DNA of 64,000 nucleotides from Shinella sp. WSJ-2 (GCF_003432075.1 NZ_QWBU01000004.1:310001-374000); one strand, 5' to 3'. Positions 9,777-20,035 are shown, numbered from the stretch's first letter. Numbers and translations: made by a program. Notes: generated by a model from the letters alone, not told the origin.

Positions 9777-10823
9777 TTAGTTGATGATGCCGAGTTTGCG
9801 GCAACCTTCAACATATTCGCCCGTGCAGACTTCTTCCGGCTTGTTGATGCCCTTGTCGAAGATTTCGGCCTTGATGTTCTCCGCCGTCACGACCGCCGGA
9901 ACGAACAGCTGCGAAGGCGTTTCGTAGAGCTTGTGGGTGGCCTCCGGGGTCTCGCCCTTGAGCAGCTTGACGGCGACGCCGGCGGCAGCGGCAGCCACGA
10001 TTTCCGACGGCTTGGAGATCGTGTTGTACTGGTCGCCCGAGATGATCAACTGGAGGGCGGCGATCGTCGCGTCGTTGCCGGTTACCGGCGGCATTTCCTT
10101 GACGCCGGCGGCCTTGAGAGCCGCGATCGCACCACCGCCCGTGCCGTCATTGGCCGCCACGATGCCCTTGATCTCGTCGCCGAAACGGGTGATCTGGCCG
10201 GCAGCCCATTCCTGCGCCTTCGGCGGCGCCCATTCCGGCGTGTCGAATTCGGCAAGCGTCTTGTAGGGCGAAGCCGAGAGCGCCTCGTGGATACCATCGC
10301 GGATCAGGCCGGCGGCCGCATCGGTCGGCGAACCGTTGATCTCGAGCACGCCGGCACCATCGGGAACGCCCTTGGCCTTCAGATGCTCAACCAGCGACTG
10401 AGCGATGGCCTTGCCGATGCCCTGATTGTCGAAAGAGACGTAGTAGTCGGCCGGCTTGTCGGGGATCGGGCGATCATAGGCGATGACCTTGACGTCTTGC
10501 GACTGGGCGATTTCGACCAGCGCGGCGGCGGCGGCGGAATCGACCGGGTCGAGCACGATGACCTTCGCGCCCTGCGCGATCACCGAGTTGAACTGCTGCT
10601 GTTGGAGCGCGACATCGGCATTGGCGTTCTGGTAGATCACCGTGCAGGTGGCGCAAAGCTTTTCCATTTCGGCTTTGAAGCCGGGATAGTCGTGCTGCTC
10701 GTAGCGGGTCGAGGCCTGGTCGGGCATCAGGAAGGCGACGGTCGCGTTTTCCTGGGCAAGGGCGGCGCTGCCGAGCGACAGGGCAAGGCCGGTCGAGGCG
10801 AGCAGGATGTTAAGCGTCTTCAT
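9777..10823 (-). CDS. Sugar/polyol ABC transporter substrate-binding protein
   Basis: A 348-aa periplasmic binding protein of the ribose/galactose type (Peripla_BP_4). A clear signal peptide spans residues 1-24 and ends ALAQ. Family landmarks follow: VAFLMPDQASTRYEQHDYPGF, VIVLDPVDS, VIAYDRPIP and GTGGGAIAALKAAG. Two cysteine pairs are visible, one near the N-terminus (CATC) and one near the C-terminus. It is the first gene of the leftward ribitol operon and has a strong GGAGGAA ribosome-binding site. The ligand is inferred to be ribitol from the dehydrogenase and kinase downstream. Confidence 0.93.
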   Translation of the reverse strand: MKTLNILLASTGLALSLGSAALAQENATVAFLMPDQASTRYEQHDYPGFKAEMEKLCATCTVIYQNANADVALQQQQFNSVIAQGAKVIVLDPVDSAAAAALVEIAQSQDVKVIAYDRPIPDKPADYYVSFDNQGIGKAIAQSLVEHLKAKGVPDGAGVLEINGSPTDAAAGLIRDGIHEALSASPYKTLAEFDTPEWAPPKAQEWAAGQITRFGDEIKGIVAANDGTGGGAIAALKAAGVKEMPPVTGNDATIAALQLIISGDQYNTISKPSEIVAAAAAGVAVKLLKGETPEATHKLYETPSQLFVPAVVTAENIKAEIFDKGINKPEEVCTGEYVEGCRKLGIIN

Positions 10824-11010
10824 AGGGTTCCTCCACAGTTGATGTTCAGTTCGTTCGCCGGCGACCTCAAGCCGCCAAGGGCGACAAAGCCCGACCGCCA
10901 CCACACGCCGAAAGCGCGCAGATCATCGTTCGCTGCAGCGATGCCGCAACGTCCGGTTCGTCGATGCTCCGTCTGACTCCTCCCTTGGGTCAGCCTTGCT
11001 GTTCAGGCAA

Positions 11011-11046
11011 CTTCATCGATGGAGCATGCTTGCTCAATCGATGAAG
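11011..11046. promoter_or_regulatory. 36-bp palindromic operator of the ribitol operon
   Basis: A near-perfect 36-bp palindrome with outer arms CTTCATCGAT and ATCGATGAAG and inner arms GAGCA and TGCTC. Sixteen of 18 half-site positions are symmetric. It can also be read as two ATCGATG(G/A)AGCA boxes whose starts are 22 bp (two helix turns) apart, the second extending to 11048. LacI-family operators are short palindromes centred on CG, as in ATCGAT here. The position between the repressor gene and the operon it faces makes it the likely binding site for the divergent LacI-type regulator. Confidence 0.7.
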
Positions 11047-11104
11047 CAAGAATTGTCACCAAACGGGATTGGTGTCAAGGTGGCTTTCGAAATGGAGATG
11101 ACAT

Positions 11105-12124
11105 GTGAATCGCACATCGCCCGCAAAAAGGACGACCATCTATGATCTGGCAGAGCTGGCAGGCACATCCGCCAGCGCCGTGAGCGCCGTTCTCAACGGA
11201 AACTGGAAGAAGCGGCGCATCAGCGCTAGGCTTGCGGAAAAGATCACGAAGCTGGCCGAAGAACAGGGCTATGCGGTCAATATGCAGGCGAGCGTGCTGC
11301 GCCGCGAGCGGTCGAAGATCATCGGCATGATCGTGCCAAAATACGACAACCGCTATTTCGGCTCCATCGTCGAACAATTCGAAAATCTGGCCCGCGAGCG
11401 CGGCCTTTTCCCGATCATCACCTGCACGCGGCGCGATCCGGCGCTGGAGGTGGAGGCGGCGCGCGCCATGCTGTCCTACCAGGTCGACTGCCTGATCGCG
11501 ACCGGCGCCACCGATCCCGACCGCATCGTCGATCTTTGCGCCAGCGCCGGCGTGCGCACGATCAACCTTGATCTGCCCGGCTCGCGTGCCCCGTCCGTTA
11601 TTTCAGACAATTATGGTGGCGCGCTGGAGCTGACGCGGCGGGTGCTGGCCAATTGCGAGCGGGAATATGGCGAAAAGGCCCCTCTCCTCTTCGTCGGCGG
11701 CCGCGGCACGGATCACAACACGATGGAGCGCGTGCGCGGTTTCCGCGACGCCCATGCGGAGGCCGGCGTGCCCGTCGACGAAGCGCTGGTACAGACCTGC
11801 GGCTATGCGCCCGAAAAGGCCGAGACCGTCATGAAACAGCTTGCCGAGCGCACGAGTTCGCTGCCGCGCGGCATGTTCGTCAACTCGACGATTTCGCTGG
11901 AAGGCGTGATGCGCTGGATCCGCCGTTCCGGCCACTATGCCGAGCGTATGCCGCATCTCGGCTGCTTCGACTGGGACCCCTTCGTCGCCATGCTCGGCGA
12001 CCATATCGAGATGGTGCGGCAGGACGTGCCGAAAATGCTGGAAGCCGTCTTCGGCATCATCGATTCCGGTGCGACGGACATCACGGTCGTGCAGATACCG
12101 CCCATCGTGGAAAAGATCGGCTAG
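11105..12124 (+). CDS. LacI-family transcriptional repressor of the ribitol operon
   Basis: A 339-aa LacI-type regulator. The N-terminal helix-turn-helix is TTIYDLAELAGTSASAVSAV (residues 9-28), followed by the hinge region and a sugar-binding domain (KIIGMIVPKYDNRYFGSIVE onwards). Translation must start at the GTG at 11105, because the overlapping ATG is immediately followed by a stop. A GGAG lies 7 bp upstream. It is divergent from the ribitol transport operon with a long palindrome between, which supports local repression relieved by the substrate. Its stop codon shares the palindrome CTAG with the stop of convergent kdpE. Confidence 0.92.
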   Translation: MNRTSPAKRTTIYDLAELAGTSASAVSAVLNGNWKKRRISARLAEKITKLAEEQGYAVNMQASVLRRERSKIIGMIVPKYDNRYFGSIVEQFENLARERGLFPIITCTRRDPALEVEAARAMLSYQVDCLIATGATDPDRIVDLCASAGVRTINLDLPGSRAPSVISDNYGGALELTRRVLANCEREYGEKAPLLFVGGRGTDHNTMERVRGFRDAHAEAGVPVDEALVQTCGYAPEKAETVMKQLAERTSSLPRGMFVNSTISLEGVMRWIRRSGHYAERMPHLGCFDWDPFVAMLGDHIEMVRQDVPKMLEAVFGIIDSGATDITVVQIPPIVEKIG

Positions 12125-12807
12125 AGATCGATGACCAGCCGATAGCCGACGCCAGGCTCCGTGCGCACGATGGCCGGCTGCGTCGGGTCCCGCTCGATCT
12201 TCTGGCGAAGCTGGCCGATGAAGACGCGCAGGTAATGCAGGTCCTCGCCATGCGCTGGCCCCCAGACCGAGGTGAGCAGCGTCTTGTGCGTGACGACGCG
12301 GCCCGCGTGGCGCGCCAGCAATGTCAGCAGATCGTATTCCTTCGGCGTCAGCCGCACCGCCTCCTCGCCGCGCGTTACCAGACGCCTGACCGTATCGATC
12401 ACCAGGCCGTCGGTGGTGATGACCGCAGGCCCCGCTGCGGCTCGCTCGCGATGGCGCAGCGCCGTGCGGATGCGGGCGGTGAGTTCGCCGATGCCGAAGG
12501 GCTTTTCGATATAGTCGTCCGCACCAAGATCGAGGGCGGCGATCTTCTCGCTCTCGCGTTCGCGGGCAGAGAGGATGATGACGGGGATCGTCGTCCAGCC
12601 GCGCAGGCTGGTAAGGACGTCCTTGCCGTCCATGTCGGGCAGGCCGAGATCGAGGATGACGAGATCGGGTGCTGCCGTCGCCACGGCCTTCAGCGCCTCG
12701 CTGCCGGTCGCCGCCTCCACCACGTCGTAACCCGCCGCCTTGAGGGCGGGTTTGAGGAACCGTTGGATCTGCGGCTCGTCATCCACGACGAGGATGCGTT
12801 CGCTCAT
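12121..12807 (-). CDS. kdpE: KdpE response regulator of K+ limitation
   Basis: A 228-aa OmpR/PhoB-type regulator. The receiver domain has the phospho-acceptor Asp in LVILDLGLPDMDG (about residue 53), followed by IILSARERE and DYIEKPF. The winged-helix domain includes RLVTRGEEAVRLTPKEYDLL and VGYRLVIDL at the end. It is the last gene of the kdp operon. Its start overlaps the stop of kdpD (ATGA), as is typical of this pair. When phosphorylated by KdpD it activates kdpFABC. Confidence 0.97.
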   Translation of the reverse strand: MSERILVVDDEPQIQRFLKPALKAAGYDVVEAATGSEALKAVATAAPDLVILDLGLPDMDGKDVLTSLRGWTTIPVIILSARERESEKIAALDLGADDYIEKPFGIGELTARIRTALRHRERAAAGPAVITTDGLVIDTVRRLVTRGEEAVRLTPKEYDLLTLLARHAGRVVTHKTLLTSVWGPAHGEDLHYLRVFIGQLRQKIERDPTQPAIVRTEPGVGYRLVIDL

Positions 12808-15500
12808 CCCTTCGCCTTTTCAGCCTTTGCCGCCTCGCCCGCCGGGAAGCGGATGACGATGCGCGTGCCGCGTTTCTTCACAGCCGGGCTTTCCGCCTGG
12901 ATCTTGCCACCCATCGCCTCGACGAAGCCGCGGGCGATGGAAAGGCCAAGCCCCGTACCCGGCGAACGCCCGTCCGGCTTGCCGCGCCGGTAGAATTTTT
13001 CGAAGACACGGTCGATCTCAGCCGGCGGAATGCCCTTGCCGAGGTCGGTAACAGAGATCAGTACATCCTGCCCGTCGCGCCGCGCATAGACATTGACCGG
13101 CTCCTCGCCGCCGAATTTCACGGCATTGTCGAGCAGGTTGAACAGCACCTGGCCGAGCAGCACGCTGTCGCCCTCGACCAATGGCAGGTCTGGCGCGATG
13201 CCCGTCTCGATCACCGTGCCCGGGAAATATTTGCGCGCCCGCTCGACGGCGGAATGAATGACGTCGGAGACGTCGATCCAGTCGCTTTTCGGCTTCAGCG
13301 TGCCGGCCTCGATGCGCGTCATGTCGAGCAGGTTGGAAACGAAGCGGCTCATGCGGCCGCCCTCCTCCTCGATCGATTCCAACAGGTCGTCGCGGCTTTC
13401 CGGCTCCATCTTGTCGCCGAGCTGGCGAAGGCTGGTGACGGCGCCCATGATGGTGGCGAGCGGCGTGCGCAGGTCGTGCGAAATCGAGGATAGAAGGGCT
13501 TCGCGATATCGCTCGCCCTCCAGCCGCGCCGCCTGCTGCAGGCTTTCCTCCGAAAGGCGCGCGCGGTCGAGCGCAATCGCGGTCTGGTCGAGGATGGCCG
13601 ACAGCGCGCGTTCGGCATTGGGGCCAAGCTGCTCTTCGCTCTGCTGGATGCCGCAGACACCGACGAGGCCGTGCGGCCCCATCAGGGGACGGAACTCGAA
13701 ACGGCTGTTCGGCAGCGTGCCGGTGCCGGCACCCGCCACCTCCTGCTTGTCGCGCGTCCAGCGCGCCGCGGTGAAATCGGTGACGTCAAGTTCGGTATCC
13801 GGCGGCCAGACGGCGGCGACCCGGAGGTCGCTCTTGTCGGGCAGGAGCAGCACGATATTGCGCTTGAGGCTCGCCTGGAGATGGGAGACCGCCAGCCAGA
13901 TCGCGTCGTCCGACTTGCCCGCCGTCGAGAGCTTGCGCGAGAACTCGTAGAGCGACTGCAAGGCGGTGGCGCGCACGCGGGCAACCTCCGCCTGCTCCTT
14001 GATGCGCGACGCAAAGCCCCCGGCAATGATCGCCACCGACAGGAAGACGATCAGTGCGAAGACTTCGTGCGGCGCGGTGATCGTGAAGGTGTGCAGCGGA
14101 TCGATGAAGAGAAAATTATAGGCAAGCGCCGAAAGCACCGCAGCGATAAAGGCCGAGACATAGCCGCCAAGCACCGCGGCACCGAGAACGGCAAGCAGGA
14201 ACAGCAGCGAGATATTGGGCAATTCGGCAAAGACATAGACGAGCTTGCCGACAGCCGCCGTGGCCGCGCTGAGCGCCACGGCAATCAGCACCGACTGCTT
14301 GTAGGACGCAATGCCCGGCAAAGCGAAGCGGGCGGGTGCCGGCGGCTTTTCCGTCTTGTCGGGTGTCACGAAATACACGCCGAGGCCGGCGGCCTTGCGC
14401 GACAGGGCATCCGGCAGCGACGGCAGCAGGAATTTCCGCCAGCCACGATTACGCCGCGCGCCGATGACGATCTGCGTCGCATGCTCGCGGCGGGCGAGCT
14501 TCAGGATTTCCTCAACGAAGTCGTTGCCGACGACCCGGCGCGTTTCGGCGCCGAGCTGTTCGGCGAGCCGGAAGAGCGCTTCCATGCGCTGCAGGCGCTC
14601 GGTCGTCTCGACCTCCCGGTCCGCGCGCTCGATGGAAACGACGATCCAGGGCGCATTGAGGCCTGACGCAAGGCGGCTTGCGACGCGCACGACCTTTTCC
14701 GAGAGATCATCCGGACCGACGCAGACCAGCAACCGCTCGCCGCTCGCCCAAGGGCCTTCAATAGCGTTCTGCTTGAGGTAATCGACCACCTGCTCGTCGA
14801 CACGGTCGGCGGTGCGGCGCAGGGCCAGTTCTCGCAGTGCGGTCAGGTTGCCGAGGCGGAAGAAACGGTCCACGGCGCGGCTGGCGCTTTCGGGCAGATA
14901 GACCTTGCCCTCCTTCAGTCGCTCGATCAGTTCGGTCGGCGGCAGGTCGACAAGCAGAACCTCGTCGGCCTTTTTCAGCACGACATCCGGCACCCGCTCG
15001 CGGACCGTCACGCCGGTTATCTGCGCCACGACATCGGACAGGCTTTCGAGATGCTGGATATTGAGCGCGGTCCAGACATCGATGCCGGCGGCGATCAGCT
15101 CCTCGATATCCTGATAACGCTTGGGATGGCGGCTTCCCTCGGGATTGGAATGGGCAAGCTCATCGACCAGCACGATCTTCGGACGCCGGGCGAGCGCGCC
15201 GTCAAGGTCGAACTCCTCGAGCACCTTGCCGCGATGCTCGATGCGGGCGCGCGGCAGCACTTCGAGCCCGTCGACCAAGGCAGCGGTCTCGCCGCGCCCA
15301 TGGGTTTCGACAAGACCGACGACAACATCCACGCCCTCGGCCTTCAGCCGGCCGGCGCGCGTCAGCATCGCATAGGTCTTGCCGACACCGGGAGCAGCCC
15401 CCAGGAAAACAGTCAGCTTGCCCCGGCGGTCTTTCTCCGCCAGGGCAAGCAATGCATCGGGATCGGGCCTCAGACTGTCGTCTCGCTCGTTTTCCGTCAT
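12804..15500 (-). CDS. kdpD: KdpD osmosensitive K+-sensing histidine kinase
   Basis: An 898-aa sensor kinase with the full KdpD layout. First comes an N-terminal KdpD domain with Walker-like GAAPGVGKTYAML and VDELAHSNPEGSRHPKRYQD, then a universal-stress-like domain. Four membrane segments follow (LIAVALSAATAAVGKLVYVF onwards), then a GAF-like region, a HisKA box with the phospho-His in SSISHDLRTPLATIMG, and an HATPase with GTGLGLSIARG. The ATG at 15498-15500 sits 8 bp after the kdpC stop; a TTG four codons earlier would overlap kdpC. It controls KdpE phosphorylation according to K+ supply. Confidence 0.97.
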   Translation of the reverse strand: MTENERDDSLRPDPDALLALAEKDRRGKLTVFLGAAPGVGKTYAMLTRAGRLKAEGVDVVVGLVETHGRGETAALVDGLEVLPRARIEHRGKVLEEFDLDGALARRPKIVLVDELAHSNPEGSRHPKRYQDIEELIAAGIDVWTALNIQHLESLSDVVAQITGVTVRERVPDVVLKKADEVLLVDLPPTELIERLKEGKVYLPESASRAVDRFFRLGNLTALRELALRRTADRVDEQVVDYLKQNAIEGPWASGERLLVCVGPDDLSEKVVRVASRLASGLNAPWIVVSIERADREVETTERLQRMEALFRLAEQLGAETRRVVGNDFVEEILKLARREHATQIVIGARRNRGWRKFLLPSLPDALSRKAAGLGVYFVTPDKTEKPPAPARFALPGIASYKQSVLIAVALSAATAAVGKLVYVFAELPNISLLFLLAVLGAAVLGGYVSAFIAAVLSALAYNFLFIDPLHTFTITAPHEVFALIVFLSVAIIAGGFASRIKEQAEVARVRATALQSLYEFSRKLSTAGKSDDAIWLAVSHLQASLKRNIVLLLPDKSDLRVAAVWPPDTELDVTDFTAARWTRDKQEVAGAGTGTLPNSRFEFRPLMGPHGLVGVCGIQQSEEQLGPNAERALSAILDQTAIALDRARLSEESLQQAARLEGERYREALLSSISHDLRTPLATIMGAVTSLRQLGDKMEPESRDDLLESIEEEGGRMSRFVSNLLDMTRIEAGTLKPKSDWIDVSDVIHSAVERARKYFPGTVIETGIAPDLPLVEGDSVLLGQVLFNLLDNAVKFGGEEPVNVYARRDGQDVLISVTDLGKGIPPAEIDRVFEKFYRRGKPDGRSPGTGLGLSIARGFVEAMGGKIQAESPAVKKRGTRIVIRFPAGEAAKAEKAKG

Positions 15501-15508
15501 TCTCACTC

Positions 15509-16078
15509 TCAAGGTCCGCGCGCATCGAGCGCGAGGTTCAGCTGTAGCACGTTCACCCGCGGTTCGCCGATGACTCCGAAAAGACGGCTTTCTATACGAC
15601 TTTCGACAAGGTTCGCTATCTCCGTTTCCGAAAGTCCCCGCGCCTTTGCGACACGCGTGACCTGCGCGCGGGCGAAAGCCGGGGAAATATGCGGATCAAG
15701 GCCCGAGCCGGAGGTTGTCACCGCATCGGCCGGCACCGGGGTGGCAAGGCCCGACGCCTTGAGCCTTTCGACATCGGTCGCGATGCGATCCCTCAGTTTC
15801 GCCGAGGTCGTGCCGAGGTTCGAGCCGGAGGAAGCCGCAGCATTATAGGCATCCGGTCCGGTCGCGGAGGGGCGCGGCCAGAAATACCGGTCCGTAGTGA
15901 AGGCCTGGCCGACCAGGTCGGAGCCGACGACGGCGCCGTTCCGTTCGATCAGCGAGCCGTTGGCCGCGGCGGGCATCACGGCCTGCGCGACGCCGGTCAC
16001 GGCGAGCGGATAGAGGAGCCCGAGCAGCGCGGTCAGAGCGAGGATAAGGGTGATGGCGGGGCGAAGATGGTTCAACAT
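15509..16078 (-). CDS. kdpC: K+-transporting ATPase subunit C
   Basis: A 189-aa KdpC with one N-terminal membrane anchor ([21 protein letters not shown]) and a periplasmic domain containing the family motifs [27 protein letters not shown] and [14 protein letters not shown]. It stabilises the KdpFABC complex at the periplasmic face. It lies 2 bp downstream of kdpB and shares the operon message. Confidence 0.97.
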   Translation of the reverse strand: MLNHLRPAITLILALTALLGLLYPLAVTGVAQAVMPAAANGSLIERNGAVVGSDLVGQAFTTDRYFWPRPSATGPDAYNAAASSGSNLGTTSAKLRDRIATDVERLKASGLATPVPADAVTTSGSGLDPHISPAFARAQVTRVAKARGLSETEIANLVESRIESRLFGVIGEPRVNVLQLNLALDARGP

Positions 16079-16080
16079 GG

Positions 16081-18117
16081 TTACACCAGATGTAGGGCGC
16101 TGACGGCAAGGTCGATAGCCTTGATGCCCGCAAAGGGTAGGATGAGGCCGCCGAGGCCATAGACGAGGAGGTTGCGGCGCAGCAGGGCTGCGGCACCTGC
16201 CGGGCGATAGGCCACGCCGCGCAGCGCCAGCGGAATGAGCGCCACGATGATCAGCGCATTGAAGATGACGGCCGAGAGGATGGCCGATTGCGGCGAGGCG
16301 AGGTTCATGATGTTGAGCGCGGCCAGCGCCGGATAGGTCGCGACGAACAGCGCCGGGATGATCGCGAAATATTTCGCGACGTCGTTGGCGATCGAGAAGG
16401 TGGTGAGCGAGCCGCGCGTCATGAGGAGCTGCTTGCCGATCTCGACGATCTCGATAAGCTTCGTCGGGCTGGAATCGAGGTCCACCATATTGGCCGCCTC
16501 GCGCGCCGCCTGCGTACCGGTCTGCATGGCGACGCCGACATCGGCCTGGGCAAGCGCCGGCGCATCATTGGTGCCGTCGCCGCACATCGCGATCAGCCGG
16601 CCGCCCTGCTGCTCGCGCCGGATATAGGCGAGCTTGTCCTCCGGAGTGGCCTGGGCGAGGAAATCGTCGACGCCGGCTTCCGAGGCGATGGCCGCGGCGG
16701 TGACGGGATTGTCGCCCGTCACCATGACGGTGCGGATGCCCATGGCGCGCAGCGCCGCGAAGCGATCCTTGATGCCGGGCTTCACCACATCCTTGAGATG
16801 GATGACGCCGAGCAGGCGCGTGCCATCGGCAACGGCGAGCGGCGTGCCGCCGCTGCGGGCGACCATCTCGACGGCTTGCCGGAATTCGTCCGGCGCATCA
16901 CCTTCGGCCACGCCGGCAAAGCGTAGCACTGCGTCGACAGCCCCCTTGCGCAGCTTCCGGCCGGCGATATCGACGCCGGAAAGGCGGGTTTCTGCGGTGA
17001 ACGTGATGATAGCGTCGAAGCGGGCTTCCGGCTGGACGACACCGAATTCGCCTGTCGCAAGCGCGACCACGGAACGGCCTTCCGGCGTCTCGTCGGAGAG
17101 GCTGGCGATCAGGGCTGCCTCGGCGAGTTCCTTCTGCGCCACACCGGGGGCGGCCAGAAAATCGCTTGCCATGCGGTTGCCGAAGGTGATCGTGCCGGTC
17201 TTGTCGAGGAGAAGCGTATCGACGTCGCCGGCAGCCTCCACTGCGCGGCCAGAGGTGGCGATGACGTTGAAGCGCACGAGGCGATCCATGCCGGCAATGC
17301 CGATGGCCGAGAGCAGGCCGCCGATGGTGGTCGGGATGAGTGTGACGAGCAACGCCGCCAGCACCGTCACCGTCAGCACCGTGCCGGAATAGCCGGCCAG
17401 GCCCCAGATGGCGACGCAGACGAAGAGGAAGATCAGCGTGAGACCGGATAGCAGGATCGACAGCGCGATCTCGTTCGGCGTCTTCTGGCGTTGCGCGCCT
17501 TCGATGAGCGCGATCATGCGGTCGACGAAAGACGAGCCGGGCGCGACTGTGATCTTCACCTTGATCTCGTCGGACAGTACCTGCGTGCCGCCGGTCACTG
17601 CCGAGCGGTCGCCTCCGGATTCGCGGATGACGGGGGCGGATTCGCCGGTGATGGCGCTTTCGTTGACCGAGGCGACCCCCTCTATCACCTCGCCGTCGCC
17701 CGGAATGAGTTCGCCGGCCGCGACGAGCACGATATCGCCGACGACGAGGTTTGGCGCGGCGACGGTTTCTGTCTCGCCCGAAGCGGTGAGCCGGCGGGCG
17801 ACGAGTTCCGATTTGGTGCGCTTCAGGCTATCGGCCTGCGCGCGGCCGCGCCCCTCGGCGACGGCCTCCGCGAAGGTCGCGAAAAGCACGGTGAACCACA
17901 GCCAGGCGGCGATCTGGCCGGAGAAGCCCGCCTCGGCGCTGCCCGTGAAGAGGTCGCGCAGGAAGAGCACCGTGACGACGACGGCGACAGCTTCGGTGAC
18001 GAAGATCACGGGGTTGCGCACGAGCTGGCGCGGATCGAGCTTGACGAAGGCGTCGCGCGCTGCGGGCAGCAGGATCGCCGGATCGAGCAGGCTTACGGCG
18101 TGATGGTCCTTTGACAT
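16081..18117 (-). CDS. kdpB: K+-transporting P-type ATPase subunit B
   Basis: A 678-aa catalytic subunit. It has the actuator TGES, the phosphorylation motif [11 protein letters not shown] and the hinge [19 protein letters not shown], plus the KdpB-specific [18 protein letters not shown] near the C-terminus. It hydrolyses ATP to drive K+ through KdpA. The open frame extends upstream into kdpA sequence, but the ATG at 18115-18117, 10 bp after kdpA, gives the usual KdpB start. Length is normal and no key residue is missing. Confidence 0.97.
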   Translation of the reverse strand: MSKDHHAVSLLDPAILLPAARDAFVKLDPRQLVRNPVIFVTEAVAVVVTVLFLRDLFTGSAEAGFSGQIAAWLWFTVLFATFAEAVAEGRGRAQADSLKRTKSELVARRLTASGETETVAAPNLVVGDIVLVAAGELIPGDGEVIEGVASVNESAITGESAPVIRESGGDRSAVTGGTQVLSDEIKVKITVAPGSSFVDRMIALIEGAQRQKTPNEIALSILLSGLTLIFLFVCVAIWGLAGYSGTVLTVTVLAALLVTLIPTTIGGLLSAIGIAGMDRLVRFNVIATSGRAVEAAGDVDTLLLDKTGTITFGNRMASDFLAAPGVAQKELAEAALIASLSDETPEGRSVVALATGEFGVVQPEARFDAIITFTAETRLSGVDIAGRKLRKGAVDAVLRFAGVAEGDAPDEFRQAVEMVARSGGTPLAVADGTRLLGVIHLKDVVKPGIKDRFAALRAMGIRTVMVTGDNPVTAAAIASEAGVDDFLAQATPEDKLAYIRREQQGGRLIAMCGDGTNDAPALAQADVGVAMQTGTQAAREAANMVDLDSSPTKLIEIVEIGKQLLMTRGSLTTFSIANDVAKYFAIIPALFVATYPALAALNIMNLASPQSAILSAVIFNALIIVALIPLALRGVAYRPAGAAALLRRNLLVYGLGGLILPFAGIKAIDLAVSALHLV

Positions 18118-18127
18118 GGAAATATCC

Positions 18128-19837
18128 TTAGAAGGTCTGGCCGGCGAGCATGGCGAAGTGCTCGACGATGGGACCGAGGGCGAGGGCCGGGAAGAATTGC
18201 AGGCCGCCGAGGATGAGGATGATGCCGATGAGCAGGCCGACGAAGAGCGGGCCGTCCGTCGGGAAGGTGCCGGAGGATGGCGGGGCCTTGACCTTGGCGG
18301 AAAGGGATCCCGCGATCGCCATGACCGGCACGACATAGGCGAAGCGACCGAGCAACATAGCGATGCCGAGCGTCGTGTTGTACCAGACGGTATTGCCCGT
18401 CAGCCCGCCGAAGGCCGAGCCGTTGTTGGCGGCCGCCGAGGTATAGGCATAGAGGATTTCCGACAGGCCGTGCGGACCGGACGTACCGATGCTGGCGACG
18501 GCGAAGGGAAACAGGGCCGAGACCGCGGTGAAGCCGAGAATGGCGAGCGGCAGCACGAGCACGGCGAGCATGGCATATTTCATCTCGCGGCCCTCAATCT
18601 TCTTGCCGAGGAATTCCGGCGTGCGGCCGACCATCAGGCCGGAGACGAAGACGGAGAGCAGGGCGAAGACCAGCATGCCGTAGAGGCCGGAACCGACGCC
18701 GCCCGGCAGCACTTCGCCGAGCTGCATCAGGAACATCGGCACGAGGCCGCCAAGCCCGGTGAAGGAACCGTGCATGCCATTGACGCCACCATCCGAAAGA
18801 CCGGTCGTGACGGCGGCATAGAGCGCGGTCATCGCCTGGCCGAAGCGGACTTCCTTGCCCTCCATGTTGCCCAGCGCCGGATCGACGCCAAGCGCGGTCA
18901 GGATCGGATTGCCGGCGGCTTCAGCCCAGTAGATCACGGCGACGCCAGCGATCAGCAGGACAGCCATGGCGCTGATGATCGCCCAGCCCTGCCGGCGGTT
19001 ACCGACGAGTTCACCGAACGTGTAAACAAGCGCGGCCGAGATCGACAGCATGGCGAAGATATTGAGATAATTGGCGAAAGCCGTCGGGTTTTCGAAGGGG
19101 TGCGCGGCATTGACGTTGAAGAAGCCGCCGCCATTGGTGCCGAGCTGCTTGATCGCCTCCTGGCTGGCGACCGGGCCGAGCGAGATCGTCTGGTTCACGC
19201 CTTCCAGCGTCGTTGCCGTGACGGAAGCATCCAGCGTCTGCGGCAGGCCCATGGCGACAAAGGCGAGTGCCACGACCACGGCCATCGGCAGCAGCACATA
19301 GAGCGTCGCCCTTGTCATATCGACCCAAAAGTTGCCGAGCGTCGATATCCTGGATCGGGCCAGCGCCCGCGTCAGCGCGATAGCCAGTGCCATGCCGGTC
19401 GCGGCGGAGAGAAAGTTCTGCACCGTCAGGCCAGCCATCTGGCTGAAATGGCTGAGGGTCGTTTCCCCGCCGTAGTTCTGCCAGTTGGTGTTGGTGACGA
19501 ACGAAACCGCCGTATTGAAGGCGAGGTCCGGTGCCATGCCGGCAAAACCCTGCGGGTTGAGCGGCAGGTAGGCTTGCAGGCGCAGGATCGCGTAGAGCGC
19601 GACGAAGCCGGCGATGGAAAAGGCAAGCATCGAGAGCGTATAGGCCAGCCAGCCCTGCTCCTTGCCCGGCGAGATGCCGGAAATGCGGTATAGGTCTGCC
19701 TCGAGGCGCCCCAGCACCGGCGACAGCGCGGTGCGCTCGCCGGCGAAGACTCGGGCCATATAGAGGCCGAGCGGCTTGATGGTGACGAGCACCACGAGGA
19801 AGAAGAGGGCTATCTGCAGCCACCCGATCATGGTCAT
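18128..19837 (-). CDS. kdpA: K+-transporting ATPase subunit A
   Basis: A 569-aa potassium-channel-like subunit with about ten membrane segments. One selectivity-filter loop is [20 protein letters not shown]; another is [12 protein letters not shown]. It binds and translocates K+ in the KdpFABC complex. The ATG at 19835-19837 has an AGGAGAAC site immediately upstream; the longer open frame would run over kdpF. It is 16 nt downstream of kdpF. Confidence 0.97.
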   Translation of the reverse strand: MTMIGWLQIALFFLVVLVTIKPLGLYMARVFAGERTALSPVLGRLEADLYRISGISPGKEQGWLAYTLSMLAFSIAGFVALYAILRLQAYLPLNPQGFAGMAPDLAFNTAVSFVTNTNWQNYGGETTLSHFSQMAGLTVQNFLSAATGMALAIALTRALARSRISTLGNFWVDMTRATLYVLLPMAVVVALAFVAMGLPQTLDASVTATTLEGVNQTISLGPVASQEAIKQLGTNGGGFFNVNAAHPFENPTAFANYLNIFAMLSISAALVYTFGELVGNRRQGWAIISAMAVLLIAGVAVIYWAEAAGNPILTALGVDPALGNMEGKEVRFGQAMTALYAAVTTGLSDGGVNGMHGSFTGLGGLVPMFLMQLGEVLPGGVGSGLYGMLVFALLSVFVSGLMVGRTPEFLGKKIEGREMKYAMLAVLVLPLAILGFTAVSALFPFAVASIGTSGPHGLSEILYAYTSAAANNGSAFGGLTGNTVWYNTTLGIAMLLGRFAYVVPVMAIAGSLSAKVKAPPSSGTFPTDGPLFVGLLIGIILILGGLQFFPALALGPIVEHFAMLAGQTF

Positions 19838-19853
19838 GAAGTTCTCCTGGAAA

Positions 19854-19943
19854 TCAGAAGCGTTCGGGTCGCAGCAGCGTGACCACGAGATAGACGCCAA
19901 GTGCGACGGCGACGAGAAGGCCGAAAAGCGGTTCGAGCATCAT
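19854..19943 (-). CDS. kdpF: KdpF small subunit of the K+-transporting ATPase
   Basis: A 29-aa single-span membrane peptide beginning [19 protein letters not shown] and ending LLRPERF. That is the KdpF pattern: a hydrophobic helix followed by a short basic tail with RPE(R/K)F. It has a GGGAGG ribosome-binding site and sits directly before kdpA, the position KdpF always takes. KdpF stabilises the KdpABC complex in the membrane. It is short enough to be missed by gene callers. An ATG one codon downstream is an equal alternative start. Confidence 0.92.
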   Translation of the reverse strand: MMLEPLFGLLVAVALGVYLVVTLLRPERF

Positions 19944-19951
19944 CGCCTCCC

Positions 19952-20035
19952 TCACAGCCGGTCGAGCGCGCGGGCATAGGCGGCGAAGACGAGGAAGGTG
20001 CCGCAGCCGAGCGCGAGAAATATGAAATCGGACAT
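19952..20035 (-). CDS. 27-aa membrane peptide leading the kdp operon
   Basis: A short reading frame encoding 27 residues (MSDFIFLALGCGTFLVFAAY, then ARALDRL). It is a single hydrophobic helix with a short charged tail. An AGGAGAAC site lies upstream of the ATG, and its stop is 8 nt before kdpF, so it should be the first cistron of kdpFABCDE. I recall similar uncharacterised short membrane ORFs in front of kdpF in other proteobacteria, but no function is known to me. It may be an extra small KdpFABC subunit or a leader peptide. Coding status is inferred from ribosome-binding site, spacing and hydrophobic pattern. Confidence 0.7.
   Translation of the reverse strand: MSDFIFLALGCGTFLVFAAYARALDRL

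Noticed and set aside
18116-19693. A 525-codon plus-strand frame opposite kdpA
   Set aside because: Its composition is Arg/Glu/Asp/His-rich as expected for the antisense of a membrane protein gene, with no ribosome-binding site or family match.
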